Notes: generated from the letters alone by a model not told the origin. Shown: positions 8,390-17,469, counted from the first letter of the stretch. The stretch: DNA of 64,000 nucleotides from Streptomyces bottropensis ATCC 25435 (GCF_000383595.1 NZ_KB911581.1:682001-746000); one strand, 5' to 3'. Made by a program: numbers and translations.

Positions 8390-10573
8390 TCACCGCCCCG
8401 CCCGGCCGGCCGCCCCACCGGCCGCCACCACCGCCACGGCCCCGCACGCCCCCACGCACGCCCCGACCACCTCCCAGGGCACCCGCACCCCGACCGGCGC
8501 CGACAGCACCCCCAGCGCCGCCGCCACCCCCGTCAGGTTCACCACGGTGACCGCCGCTCCGAGCACCACGCCCACCAGGGCAGCGACCAGCGCCTCGCCC
8601 ACCACGACCACCCGCACCTGCCCCCGGGTGGCCCCGGCCAGCCGCAACGACCGCAGCTCCGCGCCCCGTGCCGACGTGGCCATCACCAGCGTCCCCGCCA
8701 GCGAGATCGCCGCGTAGACGAGCGCGATCCCCAGCACCACGAGAAACCCGAGCCGGGTGTGCGCCCCGGTGCCGGGACGGTTCGCCGCGAGCCACTCCTC
8801 GGCCGGCCGCACGGTCGCACCGGTCCCGGCCGCCGCCCTCTCCAGGGCCGCCGCGACCCCCGCCCGGTCCGCCCCGCCGTCCACCCGCACCTCGGCCCGG
8901 TCCACCAGCGCGCCACCGGCGTTCGCGGACGTCACGTACGCCCCGTTGTCCCCGGTCCCCCGCGCGAGCACCGCCGCGATCCGCAGTCGCACGGGACGCC
9001 CGTCCCCGAGCCACACCCGCACACGGTCCCCCACCCGGTGCCGCTCCCACTCCTCGTTCACGACGATCGACCGGTCGTCGAGGTCGCGCACGTCACCGTC
9101 GACCACAGGCAGCCGCGACACCGCCGCGAAGGCCGGCACGTCCGTCACCGCCCGCGCCTCGGAACGCACCAGCGCGCTCCCCTCCTCCACCACGTACACG
9201 GCGGTGGAGGCCGACCCGGCCACGGTCGCCCCGGGCACTCTGCCGCCGCCGGCCGTCCGTCCCCCACCCGTCACCACGTCGTCCGCCCGCGCACCCGTCA
9301 CCACGAAGTCCGCCCGCGTGCGCGCCTCCGCCTCCGCCCCCTTCGCCCGCGCCACCGTGCCCGCGGCCCCCAGCAGCGACCCGGCCAGCGCGACGGTCAC
9401 CAGCACCGGCGCGGCGACGGCGGCGGTACGGCGTACCGACGTGGCCGCGTTCTCCCGGATCAGCAGCCCGGTGGCCCCGGGCAGCGCCGCGCCCAGCAGC
9501 CGTACGACGGGCCGGACGAGCAGCGGGGCGAGCGCGGCCGCCGCCGTGACGAGGAGCATCGGCTGGGTGGTGTACGTCTTGCGTTTCAGCAGGTCGGCGG
9601 GGTCGGTCCCGACCTTCCAGGCCAGCAGCCCCAGCCCGCCCGCCAGCAGGGCGGCGCCGAGCACCCGGCGCGACAGCGGCAGCACCCCCGTGTCCACGGA
9701 CGCCTCGCGCAACGCCTCCGCCGGCCCGATCCGCCCGGCCCGCCGCGCGGCCGTCCAGGCCCCCGCGAGCGCCACCGACACCCCTGTCCAGAAGGCCACG
9801 TGGTACGGCCACACCACCGCGTCCGGCACCGCGAACCACGTCGGCGCGACGCCACCGTCCACCAGCTCCCGCACCAGCACGGGCGCCCCCCACGCCCCCA
9901 GCGCGCACCCCGCGCCGGACGCCACGACCCCGACCGCCAGGGCCTCCCCGAGCAGCAGCCGCCGTACCTGCCCCGGAGTCGCGCCCGCCATCCGCAGCAG
10001 CCCGAACTCCCGCCTGCGCAGGGCGACCACGAAGGCGAACGTCGAGGCCGTCACGAACACCGACACGAAGGTGGTGACCCCGCCGGCCGTGCCGAGCAGC
10101 GAGTTCACGGCGACCAGCGCCTCCGCGTCCCGCTCGTGGCCCGGATCCACCTGCCGCCGCGCGTCCCCCGTCAGCACCCGCGCCCGGTCCCCGACCACCG
10201 CGCGCACGTCGGCGGCGGGCGCGTCCACCCCGACCGCGTCGGGGCCCGCCGAGCCCCGGCCGCCCCCGTCCGTCGTCACCGGCCCCAGCGCGCGCAGCTC
10301 CGCCACGAGCCGTTCGTCCACAGGGTGTGGATACGCCAGCCGCTTCGACACCCGGGCCGAACCCGGCCCCCGCCGCACCTCGACCGTCAGCCTGTCCTGG
10401 CCCGCCACCACGACGGGGGAGGAACCGAAACGCTCCGGCGCACGCGCGGGCGGATCGAGCGACGCCGCGAGCCCCAGCCCCATGGCGGTCATCACCCCGA
10501 CCCCCAACGCCACGGCGACGAACGATCCGAGCAACGCGGCCCACCGCGTACGCAACGACGACAGGGTCAGCAC
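8390..10573 (-). CDS. ABC transporter permease, FtsX/MacB family
   Basis: About 727 residues with an N-terminal transmembrane helix (WAALLGSFVAVALGVGVMTAMG), a large extracytoplasmic region, and two FtsX-type four-helix modules. One is near residues 180-300 (VNSLLGTAGGVTTFVSVFVTASTFAFVVALRRREFGLLRMAGAT); the other is at the C-terminus (GIALVYAAISLAGTLVMATSARGAELRSLRLAGATRGQ). The GTG start at 10573 overlaps the stop of the ATPase gene, so the two are translationally coupled. No sensor kinase or response regulator is beside it, unlike many antibiotic-detoxifying systems, so the substrate is unknown. Confidence 0.85.
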   Translation of the reverse strand: MLTLSSLRTRWAALLGSFVAVALGVGVMTAMGLGLAASLDPPARAPERFGSSPVVVAGQDRLTVEVRRGPGSARVSKRLAYPHPVDERLVAELRALGPVTTDGGGRGSAGPDAVGVDAPAADVRAVVGDRARVLTGDARRQVDPGHERDAEALVAVNSLLGTAGGVTTFVSVFVTASTFAFVVALRRREFGLLRMAGATPGQVRRLLLGEALAVGVVASGAGCALGAWGAPVLVRELVDGGVAPTWFAVPDAVVWPYHVAFWTGVSVALAGAWTAARRAGRIGPAEALREASVDTGVLPLSRRVLGAALLAGGLGLLAWKVGTDPADLLKRKTYTTQPMLLVTAAAALAPLLVRPVVRLLGAALPGATGLLIRENAATSVRRTAAVAAPVLVTVALAGSLLGAAGTVARAKGAEAEARTRADFVVTGARADDVVTGGGRTAGGGRVPGATVAGSASTAVYVVEEGSALVRSEARAVTDVPAFAAVSRLPVVDGDVRDLDDRSIVVNEEWERHRVGDRVRVWLGDGRPVRLRIAAVLARGTGDNGAYVTSANAGGALVDRAEVRVDGGADRAGVAAALERAAAGTGATVRPAEEWLAANRPGTGAHTRLGFLVVLGIALVYAAISLAGTLVMATSARGAELRSLRLAGATRGQVRVVVVGEALVAALVGVVLGAAVTVVNLTGVAAALGVLSAPVGVRVPWEVVGACVGACGAVAVVAAGGAAGRAGR

Positions 10574-11373
10574 GTCACACCTTCGACAGCGGCCTCGGCC
10601 GTGCCGCGCGCGGTCCGCTTCTCCAGCCCCGCCATATGGGCCGCCACCGCCTCCACCGAGGGCCGGGCCAGCTCTCCGCTCACCCGCCCGTCCACCAGGA
10701 ACACCACCCGGTCCGCGTACGAGGCGGCCACCGGATCGTGCGTGACCATGACCGTGGTCTGGCCCTCCCGGTCCACCAACTCCCGTAGCAGGCACAGCAC
10801 TTCACGGCTGGTCGTGGTGTCGAGCGCCCCTGTGGGCTCGTCGCCGAACAGGACCGCCGGGCGGGTGATCAGGGCCCGGGCCACGGCGACCCGCTGCTGT
10901 TGGCCGCCGGACAGCTGGGCCGGCCGGTGCCCGGCCCGCTCGGCCAGCCCCACCCGGGCCAGCGCCTCGCGCACCGCCCCGCGCGCGGGCCGCCGTCCGG
11001 CGAGCCGCAGCGGCAGGGCGACGTTCTGCGCGGCGGTGAGCGAGGGGAGCAGGTTGAACGCCTGGAACACGAACCCGATCCGCTCCCGGCGCAGCAGTGT
11101 CAGCCGTCGCTCGCCCAGCCCGGCCAGCTCCACCCCGTCGACCCGCACCGTCCCGTCCGAGGGCCGGTCCAGCCCCGCCGCGCAACTCAGCAGCGTCGAC
11201 TTCCCCGACCCCGAGGGCCCCATCACCGCCGTGAAGGTCCCGGCCCCGAAGTCGAGATCCACCCCGTCCAGGGCGACGACCTCCCCGTACGACCGCCGCA
11301 GGCCCCGTACGCGCACGGCGGCGCCCGCCGTTTCCCCCGGTACCGCTGCTTCCGCTGTATCTGTCGTGGTCAT
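10567..11373 (-). CDS. ABC transporter ATP-binding protein (LolD/MacB type)
   Basis: 268 residues with Walker A GPSGSGKS, a Q-loop in FVFQAFNLLPSLTAAQNV, signature LSGGQQQRVAVARAL, Walker B AVLFGDEPTGALD and switch His in MVTHDP. The FNLLP and TGALD elements are typical of MacB/LolD-type ATPases that work with FtsX permeases. ATG 11373 (MTTTDTAEAAV) follows AGGGGC at 5-6 nt spacing, better than the in-frame start 33 nt upstream. First gene of a two-gene unit with the permease. Confidence 0.9.
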   Translation of the reverse strand: MTTTDTAEAAVPGETAGAAVRVRGLRRSYGEVVALDGVDLDFGAGTFTAVMGPSGSGKSTLLSCAAGLDRPSDGTVRVDGVELAGLGERRLTLLRRERIGFVFQAFNLLPSLTAAQNVALPLRLAGRRPARGAVREALARVGLAERAGHRPAQLSGGQQQRVAVARALITRPAVLFGDEPTGALDTTTSREVLCLLRELVDREGQTTVMVTHDPVAASYADRVVFLVDGRVSGELARPSVEAVAAHMAGLEKRTARGTAEAAVEGVTC

Positions 11374-11477
11374 GCCCCTAGCGAACCGTCCGCGCCCCGC
11401 CCGCACACGACCACTGGAGGGCGTCCTCGGGGTAGGGCCGGCCCTACCCCCGCGTACCGCATGACACGATCGAACAC

Positions 11478-12683
11478 GTGAGTACGACCAGCACGGTGGA
11501 GCGCGCCTTCGAGGCGGCCCTCTACGCCGACACCGACGCCGCCCTCGACACCGGCGCCTCCCTGCTCGCCGCCGACCCCGCGGCCGATGGGGAACTGTCC
11601 CGGCGCGGACGGGAGTTCGTCGCCGGCGCCTGGCGGCGCGGCTGGCAGCCCGCCGACGTCGTACGGTTCGTGCGGCGCGAGCTGGAGGACGAGCACGTCA
11701 CGCTCCTCGCACGGCTCGTCGTCGAGGAACACGAGGACGCGTACGGCGAGGGGCGTACGCCCGGGCAGCGGCGGTCACCCGGCCCGCGCTGGGCCGCCCA
11801 GCTCGACGAGGTCAGGGAGCTGACCACCCGCCCCACCCGCGCGGACCGCTTCTCGTACGCCACCACGGCCCTGGAGCTGTACCGCCTCCTGCTGCGGCTG
11901 CCCACCCTCGAATCCCTGGACCGCCCGCAGGAGACCGGTAGCGCGCAGAACTCGCCCCACCCGGAGTCCCGCATGCTCGGCCGGATCCGCGCGCTCCTCG
12001 CCAAGGCGGAGGCGACCGGGTTCCCGGAGGAGGCGGAGGCGCTCAGCGCGAAGGCGCAGGAGCTGATGGCGCGGCACAGCATCGACGAGGCGCTCCTGGC
12101 CGCCCGCGCGCACGGCGCGAACACGCCCGGCGCCTGCCGGATCGGCGTCGAGCCCCCGTACGAGACGGCCAAGGCGGTGCTCCTCGACGCGGTGGCGCGC
12201 GCCAACCGCTGCGAGGCCGTCTGGAACGCGGACCTCGGCTTCTCCACGGTCGTCGGGTTCGAGGCGGACCTGGAGGCGGTCGAACTGCTCCACACCTCGC
12301 TCCTCGTCCAGGCCACCACCGCGATGACGAAGGCGGAGGCGGCCCAGCGCAGGTCCGGCCGCAAGCGGACCAAGACCTTCCGGCAGTCGTTCCTGGCCGC
12401 CTACGCCCACCGGATAGGGGACCGCCTGGCGGAGGTCGCCGAGGCCCAGGTCGCCGAGGCGGAGGCCGAGGGCGTGGGGGCGCACGGGGCGGGCGATCAG
12501 CGGCAGGATCTGCTGCCCGTCCTCGCCGCCCGCGACGTCGCCGTCCGGGAGCAGGTGGGCCGGATGTTCCCGGACACGGTCACCACCCGCGTGCGGGGCG
12601 TCAGCGACCTGGCCGGCTGGCAGCAGGGGGCGGAGGCCGCCGACCGTGCCCAGGTCCGGGCGCGGCCCCGGCTGCCGTCCTGA
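11478..12683 (+). CDS. DUF2786 domain protein
   Basis: 401 residues. The DUF2786 core is at about 160-200 (MLGRIRALLAKAEATGFPEEAEALSAKAQELMARHSID), a short helical motif with conserved KAE and ELMARH; the remainder is family-specific. The N-terminal 150 residues are helical and acidic. Function of the family is not established. GTG 11478 starts the frame, 104 bp from the divergent ABC operon. Monocistronic on the plus strand; it converges with the lipoprotein gene 22 bp downstream. Confidence 0.75.
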   Translation: MSTTSTVERAFEAALYADTDAALDTGASLLAADPAADGELSRRGREFVAGAWRRGWQPADVVRFVRRELEDEHVTLLARLVVEEHEDAYGEGRTPGQRRSPGPRWAAQLDEVRELTTRPTRADRFSYATTALELYRLLLRLPTLESLDRPQETGSAQNSPHPESRMLGRIRALLAKAEATGFPEEAEALSAKAQELMARHSIDEALLAARAHGANTPGACRIGVEPPYETAKAVLLDAVARANRCEAVWNADLGFSTVVGFEADLEAVELLHTSLLVQATTAMTKAEAAQRRSGRKRTKTFRQSFLAAYAHRIGDRLAEVAEAQVAEAEAEGVGAHGAGDQRQDLLPVLAARDVAVREQVGRMFPDTVTTRVRGVSDLAGWQQGAEAADRAQVRARPRLPS

Positions 12684-12704
12684 GGCGGCGGCGGACCCGG
12701 TGGC

Positions 12705-13265
12705 TCAGTCGCCCGCCGGCAGGAACGGCCCGACCGTCGCCTCCAGCGTGCTCTCCGACTCGACCGCGACCTCGGGGTCGGGCCACTTGAAGCTGCTGAC
12801 TTTGGTGTCTCCGGGCAGGGCCAGCTTCACCGTGTCCACCGCGGCGCTCTTCTCCGCGTCACCGGCGACCCCGCGCACGTAGGCGATGGTGAAGGTCATC
12901 GACTGACCGCCCTCCAGCGTCACCTCGGTGTCCTGGGACGCGCCCTCCTGAGCCTTGAGCGCCCAGGACTTGTCGCCGGCGAACAGGTCGACCCCGGCGA
13001 GGCCCTTCAGCGTGCAGGCGGCGTCGCCCTTGTTGGTGACGGTGACCGGCACGGCGCCCTCGTCGCCGGCGGCCGGCGCGGCACTGCTGGGCCCGATCTC
13101 GAAACCGGCCTGCGCGGCCGTGCAGGCGCCGCCCTTCGTGCTCTCGGGGGTGGCGGCACCGGTCTTGCCGTCCTCCCCGCCGTCACCTCCGTCGCTCCCG
13201 CCACAGGCGGTCAGCGTGAGGGCGGCGAGGAGGGCGGCGGCGATGGCGGTCGGAGCGGTGCGCAT
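12705..13265 (-). CDS. DUF4232-type lipoprotein
   Basis: 186 residues with a lipoprotein signal (hydrophobic AAALLAALTLTAC; lipobox LTAC, Cys21), an acidic Gly/Ser linker, then a beta-rich domain of the DUF4232 kind with one internal Cys pair (ACTAAQ and CTLKG). Such proteins are exported and membrane-anchored; function is not known. It is followed downstream on the same strand by nothing before the convergent DUF2786 gene, and preceded by a second, unrelated lipoprotein gene. Confidence 0.8.
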   Translation of the reverse strand: MRTAPTAIAAALLAALTLTACGGSDGGDGGEDGKTGAATPESTKGGACTAAQAGFEIGPSSAAPAAGDEGAVPVTVTNKGDAACTLKGLAGVDLFAGDKSWALKAQEGASQDTEVTLEGGQSMTFTIAYVRGVAGDAEKSAAVDTVKLALPGDTKVSSFKWPDPEVAVESESTLEATVGPFLPAGD

Positions 13266-13375
13266 GGAGTTCCCGGGGTGTTCGTGGCCGTGGCTGTCAC
13301 AGCACAGCCGGTGAAGAGGTGAAGGGACGAACAGGCCGGGGAACTCGCAGGCCCCGCGGCCCGCCCGCCCTCACA

Positions 13376-13430
13376 TGATCTACGATCCCCGCCCCACCGC
13401 GGACCCGATCCGCAACCTGATCTACGATCC
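13376..13430. repeat. Direct repeat TGATCTACGATCC
   Basis: Two exact 13-bp copies at 13376-13388 and 13418-13430, 42 bp apart. The second covers the stop codon of the upstream lipoprotein gene. Origin unclear; possibly a small duplication. Confidence 0.6.
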
Positions 13431-13982
13431 GGCGCTCGCGGTCGGCAGATCGGTGGGAAGGCCGGTGGGCAGGTCCGTCGGCAGCTCCGAGGGCAGGGAC
13501 CCCTCGGCCTTCTGGAACGTCTCCTGCCCGACGTCGCCCTCCCAGGTGATCGTCAGCGCCTTGGAGCCGACCTTGTCCACCATGCCCTCGGTGCGGGCGT
13601 CGCTGCCGTCCTGGCACTTGAGGCTGATCATCTGCATGTCCGCCTCGTCGGCGACCTTGCCGCTGCACACCGCGGTGCCCGCGAAGACGGCGACCTCGTC
13701 GCCGTTGACGAACAGGGCGACCGCCTTGCCGTCGGTCGTGGCCAGCCAGTTGCCCTGCAGCTCGGTCGCGACGCCGGAGGAGCCCTTCGAACCGCCGCCG
13801 TCCGCGCTGTCGCTCGCCTTCGGCGGGGCCGACGACTCCTTGGCCTCGGGGCCGTCGCCGCCACCGCCGCATCCGGTCAGCACGAGCGCGGCCGCGAGCC
13901 CGGCCGCCGCGGCCGCGACGCGCGCGCCCCGCCGGGCGGAGGACACCCTGGTCACGGGCCTTGCCGTAGTCGCCGTAGTCAC
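13422..13982 (-). CDS. Putative lipoprotein
   Basis: 186 residues. Signal region with an RRGAR motif and a hydrophobic core (VAAAAAGLAAALVLTGC), lipobox LTGC, followed by an Asp/Gly/Ser linker and a compact beta domain with two Cys (AVCSGKV and LKCQDG) that may be disulphide-bonded outside the cell. The C-terminus carries a PTDLPTGLPTDLPT repeat. GTG 13982 follows GGGAG at 7-nt spacing. I do not recognise the domain with confidence. Confidence 0.7.
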   Translation of the reverse strand: MTTATTARPVTRVSSARRGARVAAAAAGLAAALVLTGCGGGGDGPEAKESSAPPKASDSADGGGSKGSSGVATELQGNWLATTDGKAVALFVNGDEVAVFAGTAVCSGKVADEADMQMISLKCQDGSDARTEGMVDKVGSKALTITWEGDVGQETFQKAEGSLPSELPTDLPTGLPTDLPTASAGS

Positions 13983-14448
13983 TGGAGATCTCCCAAAGCC
14001 GTGGCCGAGTCCGGTCGCCGCAGCGACAGCGGCAAGCTACCAGCAGCAGCGGGGCACCGGACGGCCGGGAACTGTGAGAACCCCGAGAACGAAGGAGCAC
14101 CGACGACACCCCCACCGCCACCATGCGCCCCGGCACCGGCCAGACCGAGGGGCCCCGCCCGCCCCGGCCCGTCAGGCGACGCCGACGGGCGACCGGGCCG
14201 AAGCCGCACCCCCGGCTACGACGGCGCCACGTCGGGCCGAGACGGGGCAGCCGCGTGACGCCGGTCGACGCGAGCACCCGGCGCCCGCCCGGCGCCCGGC
14301 GGACCGACAACCCTCCGGTCCCCGGCAGGCCCCACGGCCTTCCGGCGCCCGGCAGACCGACGCCCCCCGGCGCTCGGCAGGACCCGCGCCCCTTCGGCCC
14401 CCGGCAGACCTCGCGCGCCGCCCCCGCCCCCGCCCCCGATCGACGGCC
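13983..14448. other. 466-bp intergenic stretch without a convincing gene
   Basis: Short open frames exist on both strands, but their proteins are Pro/Arg/Gly-rich and look like shadows of GC bias. The part 14270-14440 repeats CCCGGCAGACC-like segments several times. The palindrome GGAGATCTCC at 13984-13993 sits over the lipoprotein gene's ribosome-binding site and could be an operator. Confidence 0.5.
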
Positions 14449-14754
14449 CTACCAGGACGACTTCCGCACCCCCGGCAAGTGCCCCGCGTGCGCCTGCTCC
14501 CGCAAGCTCACCCGGGACAGCCCGAACGTGCGGAAGTACCCCCGGGGCCGGCCGTCCACCTGGTCCCGGTTGCGGACGCGGGTCGCGCTCGCGTCGCGGG
14601 GCTGGGCGGTCAGTTCCCGCCGGGCCGCGTCGCGTTCGGCCTCCGTGGTGGACGGCCGCCGCAGGATCTCCTTCAGCTCGGCCCGCCGCTCGGCGTACCG
14701 CGCGACGACCTCGCGCCGCTGCTCGTTCTTCGCGATCTTGCTCTTCTTCGCCAT
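14449..14754 (-). CDS. rpsN: Ribosomal protein uS14, zinc-free paralogue
   Basis: 101 residues. [20 protein letters not shown] and the C-terminal GVRKSSW are hallmarks of the long, Cys-free uS14. It lacks the CxxC pairs of zinc-ribbon uS14, so it can replace the zinc form when zinc is short. The ATG overlaps the rpmB stop as ATGA, giving translational coupling. Expected to be repressed by Zur with its neighbours. Confidence 0.95.
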   Translation of the reverse strand: MAKKSKIAKNEQRREVVARYAERRAELKEILRRPSTTEAERDAARRELTAQPRDASATRVRNRDQVDGRPRGYFRTFGLSRVSLREQAHAGHLPGVRKSSW

Positions 14755-14990
14755 CAGACCCGCACCCCCCGCGCACGGATCCGCGCGACGGCGGCCTCGA
14801 CGCCGATGACGTCCACGGTCTTGATCCCCTTGGTGCTCAGCCGGAGCCGCACGTGACGGTTCTCGCTCGGCAGCCAGTACCGCTTGGACTGGATGTTCGG
14901 GTCGAAGCGGCGGGACGTACGCCGGTGGGAGTGGGAGATGCGGTTGCCGAAGCCGGGCCGGGCTCCGGTCAGCATGCAGTGGGCGGACAA
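14754..14990 (-). CDS. rpmB: Ribosomal protein bL28 paralogue
   Basis: 78 residues. [34 protein letters not shown] is typical of bL28, but it has only one Cys instead of the two CxxC pairs of zinc-binding bL28. Translation starts at TTG 14990, preceded by GAGAGAGG about 10 nt upstream. First gene of the leftward half of the divergent Zur-type cluster. Confidence 0.93.
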   Translation of the reverse strand: MSAHCMLTGARPGFGNRISHSHRRTSRRFDPNIQSKRYWLPSENRHVRLRLSTKGIKTVDVIGVEAAVARIRARGVRV

Positions 14991-15023
14991 GGTGACGCAC
15001 CTCTCTCGATCAGGTAGTGCAAA

Positions 15024-15038
15024 TGGATTTCATTTTCA
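15024..15038. promoter_or_regulatory. Zur box between the divergent ribosomal-protein operons
   Basis: TGGATTTCATTTTCA matches 12 of 15 positions of the TGAAAATCATTTTCA-type streptomycete Zur palindrome as I recall it. It lies in the 61-bp gap between rpmB and rpmG, in an AT-rich island unlike the surroundings, where one Zur dimer site can repress both directions when zinc is sufficient. Confidence 0.75.
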
Positions 15039-15039
15039 G

Positions 15040-15045
15040 TAACAT
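15040..15045 (+). promoter_or_regulatory. -10 element of a leaderless rpmG promoter
   Basis: TAACAT followed by exactly 6 nt and the ATG of rpmG, with no Shine-Dalgarno sequence. It abuts the Zur box, so Zur binding would block it. Confidence 0.6.
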
Positions 15046-15051
15046 ACCAGC

Positions 15052-15216
15052 ATGGCACGCAACGAACTCCGCCCGGTCGTCAAACTCCGGTCCACGGCCG
15101 GCACCGGATACACCTACGTCACCCGCAAGAACCGCCGGAACGACCCCGACCGGCTGACGCTGCGCAAGTTCGACCCGAGGGCCGGCCGCCACGTCGACTT
15201 CCGAGAGGAGCGCTGA
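15052..15216 (+). CDS. rpmG: Ribosomal protein bL33, zinc-free paralogue
   Basis: 54 residues, [20 protein letters not shown]..., recognisably bL33 but with no cysteines, so it does not bind zinc. Missed by size-filtered ORF finding. First gene of a compact plus-strand operon rpmG-rpmE2-CobW-rpsR with gaps of only 5-6 nt. Transcription probably starts at the ATG. Confidence 0.93.
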   Translation: MARNELRPVVKLRSTAGTGYTYVTRKNRRNDPDRLTLRKFDPRAGRHVDFREER

Positions 15217-15222
15217 CCGACG

Positions 15223-15507
15223 ATGAAGAAGGACATCCACCCCTCCTACGGGCCCGTCGTCTTCCGGGACCGCGCCGCGAACCACACCTTCCTCACCCGC
15301 TCGACGATGACGAGCGGGAAGACGATCGAGTGGGAGGACGGCAACACCTACCCCGTGGTCGACGTCGAGATCTCGAACGTCAGCCACCCCTTCTACACGG
15401 GCACCGCGCGCGTGCTGGACACGGCGGGCCGCGTGGAGAAGTTCGAGAAGCGGTACGGCGCCAAGAACTCCGTGGCGGCCGCAGCGACCGGGAAGAAGCG
15501 GGGCTGA
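15223..15507 (+). CDS. rpmE2: Ribosomal protein bL31 type B (zinc-free)
   Basis: 94 residues starting [19 protein letters not shown]; type B bL31, with no CxxC zinc motif. The segment [26 protein letters not shown] is diagnostic. Under zinc starvation it displaces the zinc-bound type A protein and frees zinc. 6 nt after rpmG. Confidence 0.95.
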   Translation: MKKDIHPSYGPVVFRDRAANHTFLTRSTMTSGKTIEWEDGNTYPVVDVEISNVSHPFYTGTARVLDTAGRVEKFEKRYGAKNSVAAAATGKKRG

Positions 15508-15512
15508 CCGAC

Positions 15513-16787
15513 GTGACCCAGCTGTCTGTCGCGATCGTCGGCGGGCTGCACGCCGACGCCCGGCGGGCCGCCGTCGAGGCGCTGCTCGCCGGGGTCCCGG
15601 GCAGCGTCGCGCTGCACCACGACCTCTCCACCGCCGCCGACGGTCCGGACGCCAAGGTCGTCAGGACCGTCCGGGACGCCGGGGGCCTCGTCTCCACCGG
15701 CGAGACCCGGCTCGTCGACGACTGCGCCTGCTGCGCCCTGCGCGAGGACCTCGTCCCCGAACTGGAACGCCTGGCCGAGGCGGGCCTGACCCGCCTGGCC
15801 GTGGTCGAACTCTGGGACTCGGTGGAGCCGAAGGCGATGGCGGAGGTGATCGCCGCCGGCGGCCTCCGCCTCACCTCCGTGATCACGGCCGTGGACCCCG
15901 CACTTCTCCTGCCCTACCTCGGCAACGGCGACGACCTCGCCGACCGGGGCCTCGCCGCGGCCTCCACCGACCAGCGCACCGTCGCCGACACCTTCGCCCG
16001 CCAGCTGGAGTACGCCCCGGTCCTCGCCGTGCTCGACTCGGAGGAGGCCGACGAGGAGGACAGGGCCCTGCTGGCCCAACTCCACCCGACCGCCCAGCGG
16101 GTGCCCATCGGCGACCGGGGCCGTGCTCCTGAGGTGGCGGCAGGCCCCGAAAGGGGCGCGGGCCAGCATCGACCTACGGCTCCGCCGCGGGGCGCGACCG
16201 GCGACAATGCGCCCGCGCCCGGCAGCGTCCAGCACCACCCACGGCGCTCCCCGCCCCTGCTCACCGCCGCGTTCGCCGGCTTCGACGTGGACGCGGCGGC
16301 CGCCGCCCAGCACCCCGCCTGCGCCCTCCTCCCCACGGACGCCGACGAACACGGCGTCACCACCCTCGTCTGGCACCGCCACCGCCCCTTCCACCCCGAG
16401 CGGCTCTACGCGGCACTGGAGGACCTCTGCTGCGCGGCCGCCCGCAGCCGCGGCCGGTTCTGGCTGGCCGAGCGCCCCGACACCCTGCTGCACTGGGACG
16501 CGGCCGGCGGCGCCCTGTGCGTGGAGTCGGTCGGCCCCTGGCTCGCCTCGCTGCCGGACGCCGCCTGGGACCTGGTTCCCCCGGTCCGCCGGGCCGCCGC
16601 CGCCCTCGACTGGCACCCGGAGCACGGCGACCGCTGCCAGCACCTCGTCTTCACCTCCCCGGGCCTGGACCGCGACGGACTCGAACAGCTCCTGGAGTCC
16701 TGCCTGCTGACCGACACCGAGTACGCCGCCGGCCGCGTCGCCTGGGAACGGCTGCCGCGCCCCTTCGACACCTTCCTGGAGGTCTGA
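15513..16787 (+). CDS. CobW/COG0523-family protein (Zur-linked metallochaperone-like)
   Basis: 424 residues. The CxCC-type metal motif appears as [11 protein letters not shown] (about residues 70-80), followed by the ELWDSVEPK and ITAVDP elements of the CobW G-domain, and a C-terminal CobW_C domain ([30 protein letters not shown]). The usual P-loop GxxxxGKS is replaced by GGLHADARR, so nucleotide binding may be lost or altered; this seems a feature of this actinobacterial subgroup. A Pro/Gly/Arg-rich stretch at about residues 208-242 is encoded by sequence resembling the dispersed repeat. The operon position with zinc-free ribosomal proteins supports a zinc-limitation role. GTG 15513 is 5 nt after rpmE2. 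Confidence 0.85.
   Translation: MTQLSVAIVGGLHADARRAAVEALLAGVPGSVALHHDLSTAADGPDAKVVRTVRDAGGLVSTGETRLVDDCACCALREDLVPELERLAEAGLTRLAVVELWDSVEPKAMAEVIAAGGLRLTSVITAVDPALLLPYLGNGDDLADRGLAAASTDQRTVADTFARQLEYAPVLAVLDSEEADEEDRALLAQLHPTAQRVPIGDRGRAPEVAAGPERGAGQHRPTAPPRGATGDNAPAPGSVQHHPRRSPPLLTAAFAGFDVDAAAAAQHPACALLPTDADEHGVTTLVWHRHRPFHPERLYAALEDLCCAAARSRGRFWLAERPDTLLHWDAAGGALCVESVGPWLASLPDAAWDLVPPVRRAAAALDWHPEHGDRCQHLVFTSPGLDRDGLEQLLESCLLTDTEYAAGRVAWERLPRPFDTFLEV
16142..16230. repeat. Dispersed GC-rich repeat-like sequence inside the CobW-like gene
   Basis: GCCCCGAAAGGGGCGCGGG begins a roughly 90-bp block (including CCGCGGGGCGCGACC and GCGCCCGCGCCC) resembling the hairpin repeats found between genes elsewhere in the window. 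It keeps the frame open and encodes a low-complexity linker between the two halves of the protein. Confidence 0.5.
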
Positions 16788-16792
16788 CCGCC

Positions 16793-17026
16793 ATGCCCCG
16801 CAAGCCGGAGCGCACGCCCGCCAAGTCCCGCCCCAACCCGCTGGACCAGGCGAAGATCACGTACATCGACTACAAGGACACCGACCTGCTGCGGCGCTTC
16901 GTCTCCGACCGGGGCAAGATCCGCAGCCGCCGGGTCACCCGCGTCAGCGCCCGGCAGCAACGACAGCTCGCCCGCGCCATCAAGAACGCCCGCGAGATGG
17001 CCCTCCTGCCGTACTCCGCCCGCTGA
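16793..17026 (+). CDS. rpsR: Ribosomal protein bS18 paralogue (zinc-free)
   Basis: 77 residues, [29 protein letters not shown]...; bS18 core [20 protein letters not shown] and [19 protein letters not shown] are clear. No Cys. Last gene of the Zur-type operon, 5 nt after the CobW-like gene and followed by a strong terminator. Confidence 0.95.
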   Translation: MPRKPERTPAKSRPNPLDQAKITYIDYKDTDLLRRFVSDRGKIRSRRVTRVSARQQRQLARAIKNAREMALLPYSAR

Positions 17027-17130
17027 CGACGGCCACGGACCCCGGCATCGGCCGTCAACCGGCTCACCATCCAGCGGTCCAACCGCCGTGGAAGCCCCAC
17101 CCGTCACCCTCGAACCACCACCCCCACCCG

Positions 17131-17164
17131 GCCCCCGGGGAGGCTCCACGGCCTCCCCGGGGGC
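17131..17164 (+). terminator. Terminator of the rpmG-rpsR operon
   Basis: 14-bp perfect stem (17131-17144 with 17151-17164; left arm GCCCCCGGGGAGGC) and 6-nt loop, about 105 nt after rpsR. Confidence 0.85.
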
Positions 17165-17351
17165 ACTCGTTTCCCGCCATCCTGCGCGCACCGGCCCCGC
17201 TTCCTGAACCGCGCGGACCCGGCCCCCGTAGGGAGGGGCAGGGGGGCATGCACCAAGGCGACACCGAATCTCCCCAGCCGTTGACGGAACAGGATCGCCC
17301 CGAGACACGTCTCTCCAGTGCCGCGGTGCTGTGACTGCGGGCTCACCCCTC

Positions 17352-17422
17352 GTGCACGTGCATCTGCTCGTGCATGCGCAGGTGCATCCGCTCATGCGTC
17401 GGCACGTGAACGAAGCTATGAT
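17352..17422 (+). promoter_or_regulatory. 12-bp iterons and -10 box upstream of the DUF397 gene
   Basis: Consecutive 12-bp units start at 17358 (GTGCATCTGCTC), 17370 (GTGCATGCGCAG), 17382 (GTGCATCCGCTC), then weaker ones at 17394 and 17406, running straight into TATGAT at 17417-17422. No -35 consensus is present at the proper distance, so the iterons may bind an activator. The 17-bp sequence CGTGCACGTGCATCTGC at 17351-17367 recurs inverted at 18475-18491. Confidence 0.7.
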
Positions 17423-17440
17423 CCGGGGCAGTTGACCGCT

Positions 17441-17469
17441 GCATCACTGGCAGCACGGGCATCACTGGC
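17441..17469. repeat. Direct repeat GCATCACTGGC in the DUF397 leader
   Basis: Exact 11-bp copies at 17441 and 17459, 18 bp apart, just after TTGACC at 17432. Could be part of a second promoter or a regulatory site in the leader. Confidence 0.45.

Noticed and set aside
14001..14258. Small plus-strand frame (85 residues) left of rpsN
   Set aside because: Pro/Gly/Ala composition, no start signals and no recognisable domain.
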